In this document: positions 5,229 through 6,436 of the stretch, one piece after another
How the letters are laid out: the number at the start of each line of letters is the position of its first letter
How positions within the stretch are numbered: position 1 is the first letter of the stretch
Assembly (NCBI GenBank): GCA_905236225.1
Contig: CAJOPM010000100.1
Location: 1-6,436 of the forward strand
Source of the DNA: an uncultured Eubacterium sp.
GTDB lineage: Bacteria; Bacillota; Clostridia; Lachnospirales; Lachnospiraceae
DNA: 6,436 nucleotides
Direction: 5' to 3'
Position numbers and translations under genes: made by a program
Notes under the pieces: model-generated
What the model saw: only the letters and a program-made list of their open reading frames with translations
The model's database searches: none
What the model was told of the DNA's origin: nothing

Positions 5229-6436
5229 TTGGATACTTACAGATATACTGCCATATCAAAGGGCGGTGAGAAAATATCCGGAGTTATTGAAGGCTTCAAT
5301 GAAATGGATGCCGCAGCCCGAATCAGGGAGAATTGCAAGCTTATCTTAAAACTTGAAGCTGAGAAGAAAACAGGCGCAGCCGGAATACTGAGTGCACAGG
5401 TGGGAGGAAAGAAGCTTAATTCCAAAGCCTTTATCGTAATGTGCAGTGAGTTTTCAATTATACTTAATTCGGGAGTTCCGGTAGCAAGAGCGGTTGAGCT
5501 GATTGCTGGCAAGATGACGGATAAGCCTATAAAAAAGCTTCTTTTAAAAGTTAAGGATGAGGTTGAAGCCGGGAGAACGCTGTCTGATTCCTTCGAAGAA
5601 AACGGAGGGGATATGCTTCCGCCGACATTTATAGAATCAATTCGTGCAGGAGAAGAATCAGGTAATGTCGGGCAGGCTTTTGAGACTATGCACGAGCATC
5701 TTGACAAGGAAGAAAAAATGATGACAAAAGTCAGAAGTGCTCTTGCATATCCGGCTTTTGTACTTGTTATAGCAATAATAGTTGTTATTGTAATTATGGT
5801 TAGAGTAGTGCCGACATTCCTTGATATATTTGATTCGGTAGATGGGGATATGCCTGTTATGATGCTGATGCTTATAGGAATATCTAATTTCTTTTCGAAA
5901 TATATATTTATAATTATCGCAATAATAGCAGCTATTGTTATTGCCTATAAGTTCTATTCAAATACCGAAGAAGGGCGCCTTAAGACTTCAAAGATGCAGC
6001 TTAAAATGCCTATATTTGGGAATATTGCTTCTCTTAACTCGGCAAGGCAGTTTGCCAATTCCATGGCAACTATGCTTGGCGCCGGACTGCCGGTAACAAG
6101 AGCTGTATCAATTACGTCAAAGGTCATTAGCAATTATTATATCAGTCAGCAGGTCGGTAAATTTACCGGTAAGATTGAAGAAGGAAAGACTTTATCTGAG
6201 AGCATGGCCGAGGCCGATATTCTTCCGGATATTCTTGTGGATATGACAGGGGTCGGAGAGAGCACCGGAGAGATGGAAGATACACTAAGAACTATCGGTG
6301 AATATTATGATACAGAGACGGAGAATGCCATAGCAGCGCTTATTCGTAAAATAGAGCCTACGATGCTTATTGTAATCGGTATTGTAGCCGGATTTATAGT
6401 ATTAGCCACATACGGATCTATGTTTACAATGTATGA
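5229..6436 (+). CDS. pilC: Type IV pilus platform protein PilC (3' end cut by window)
   Basis: Polytopic inner-membrane protein of the T2SSF (GspF/PilC) family on which PilB and PilT act. The frame stays open from TTG 5229 to the window end (402 full codons). Seen: an N-terminal YRYTAISKGGEKISGVIEG segment matching the family's Y.A....G....G.IEA opening; first T2SSF domain about 70-200, with SEFSIILNSGVPVARAVELI and AGEESGNVGQAF; membrane helix 1 about 174-200 (AYPAFVLVI...VVPTF); helix 2 about 224-241; second T2SSF domain about 270-395, with ARQFANSMATMLGAGLPVTRAV and GVGESTGEM; helix 3 about 378-398, ending in SMFTMY. The two domains are the usual internal duplication. Relatives end a few residues after the P/SMF..Y segment, so probably only a handful of codons are missing. 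The gene starts 32 nt after pilT. In the type II secretion system the equivalent is GspF, but the neighbours point to T4P. Confidence 0.96.
   Translation, partial: MDTYRYTAISKGGEKISGVIEGFNEMDAAARIRENCKLILKLEAEKKTGAAGILSAQVGGKKLNSKAFIVMCSEFSIILNSGVPVARAVELIAGKMTDKPIKKLLLKVKDEVEAGRTLSDSFEENGGDMLPPTFIESIRAGEESGNVGQAFETMHEHLDKEEKMMTKVRSALAYPAFVLVIAIIVVIVIMVRVVPTFLDIFDSVDGDMPVMMLMLIGISNFFSKYIFIIIAIIAAIVIAYKFYSNTEEGRLKTSKMQLKMPIFGNIASLNSARQFANSMATMLGAGLPVTRAVSITSKVISNYYISQQVGKFTGKIEEGKTLSESMAEADILPDILVDMTGVGESTGEMEDTLRTIGEYYDTETENAIAALIRKIEPTMLIVIGIVAGFIVLATYGSMFTMY

Noticed and set aside
5237..5707. 156-aa open frame on the minus strand
   Set aside because: It lies wholly inside pilC, antisense to the well-conserved T2SSF coding frame, has Ser/Pro-rich shadow composition and no family motif.
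2428..6436. Type II secretion system (GspE/GspF) instead of a pilus
   Set aside because: PilM plus a PilT with AIRNLIR are pilus features; a secretion operon would not be expected to carry a retraction ATPase.
1..6436. CRISPR, mobile element, tRNA or a novel defence-type system
   Set aside because: No direct-repeat array, terminal inverted repeats, transposase or tRNA fold was seen; nearly all bases are explained by six pilus genes.

Overview
The window is a single, tightly packed, co-directional (+ strand) gene cluster for the cytoplasmic and inner-membrane core of a type IV pilus (T4P) machine. Six genes follow in the order pilM - pilN-like - pilO-like - pilB - pilT - pilC. Gaps are at most about 32 nt, one junction overlaps by 4 bp (GTGA), and one start codon directly abuts the previous stop (TAG|GTG). 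No tRNA, rRNA, CRISPR array, insertion sequence or hairpin terminator was seen, so this looks like an internal piece of one long operon that continues beyond both edges.

Organism: purine-rich Shine-Dalgarno sequences before each gene, frequent TTG/GTG starts, moderate-to-low GC by eye and heavy AGA arginine use suggest a Firmicute, plausibly a clostridial gut or rumen anaerobe of the Lachnospiraceae type. This is inference from style and gene order, not a database match. The visible part has no pilP or pilQ, as expected of a single-membrane cell, but these genes could lie outside the window.

Layout: 1-37 is a short leader with the pilM ribosome binding site. 38-1018 encodes PilM (actin-like cytoplasmic ATPase). 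1041-1769 and 1766-2410 encode two small bitopic membrane proteins that fit PilN and PilO by position, topology and fold pattern, and each has an unusual acidic Ser- or Thr-rich external tail. 2428-4143 encodes PilB (extension ATPase) with an N-terminal MshEN domain carrying two well-kept cyclic-di-GMP binding motifs. 4144-5196 encodes PilT (retraction ATPase). 5229-6436 encodes the platform protein PilC, cut by the right edge probably only a few residues before its natural end.

How they work together: PilM in the cytoplasm docks on the N-terminus of PilN. PilN and PilO form the alignment subcomplex across the membrane. PilC is the rotor or platform on which the PilB hexamer drives pilin polymerisation and the PilT hexamer drives depolymerisation. 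Having both motors implies retractile pili (twitching, DNA uptake or surface sensing), and the MshEN domain suggests that extension is tuned by cyclic-di-GMP. The machine is a known type. I found no evidence of a wholly new system; the points of interest are family-level variations.
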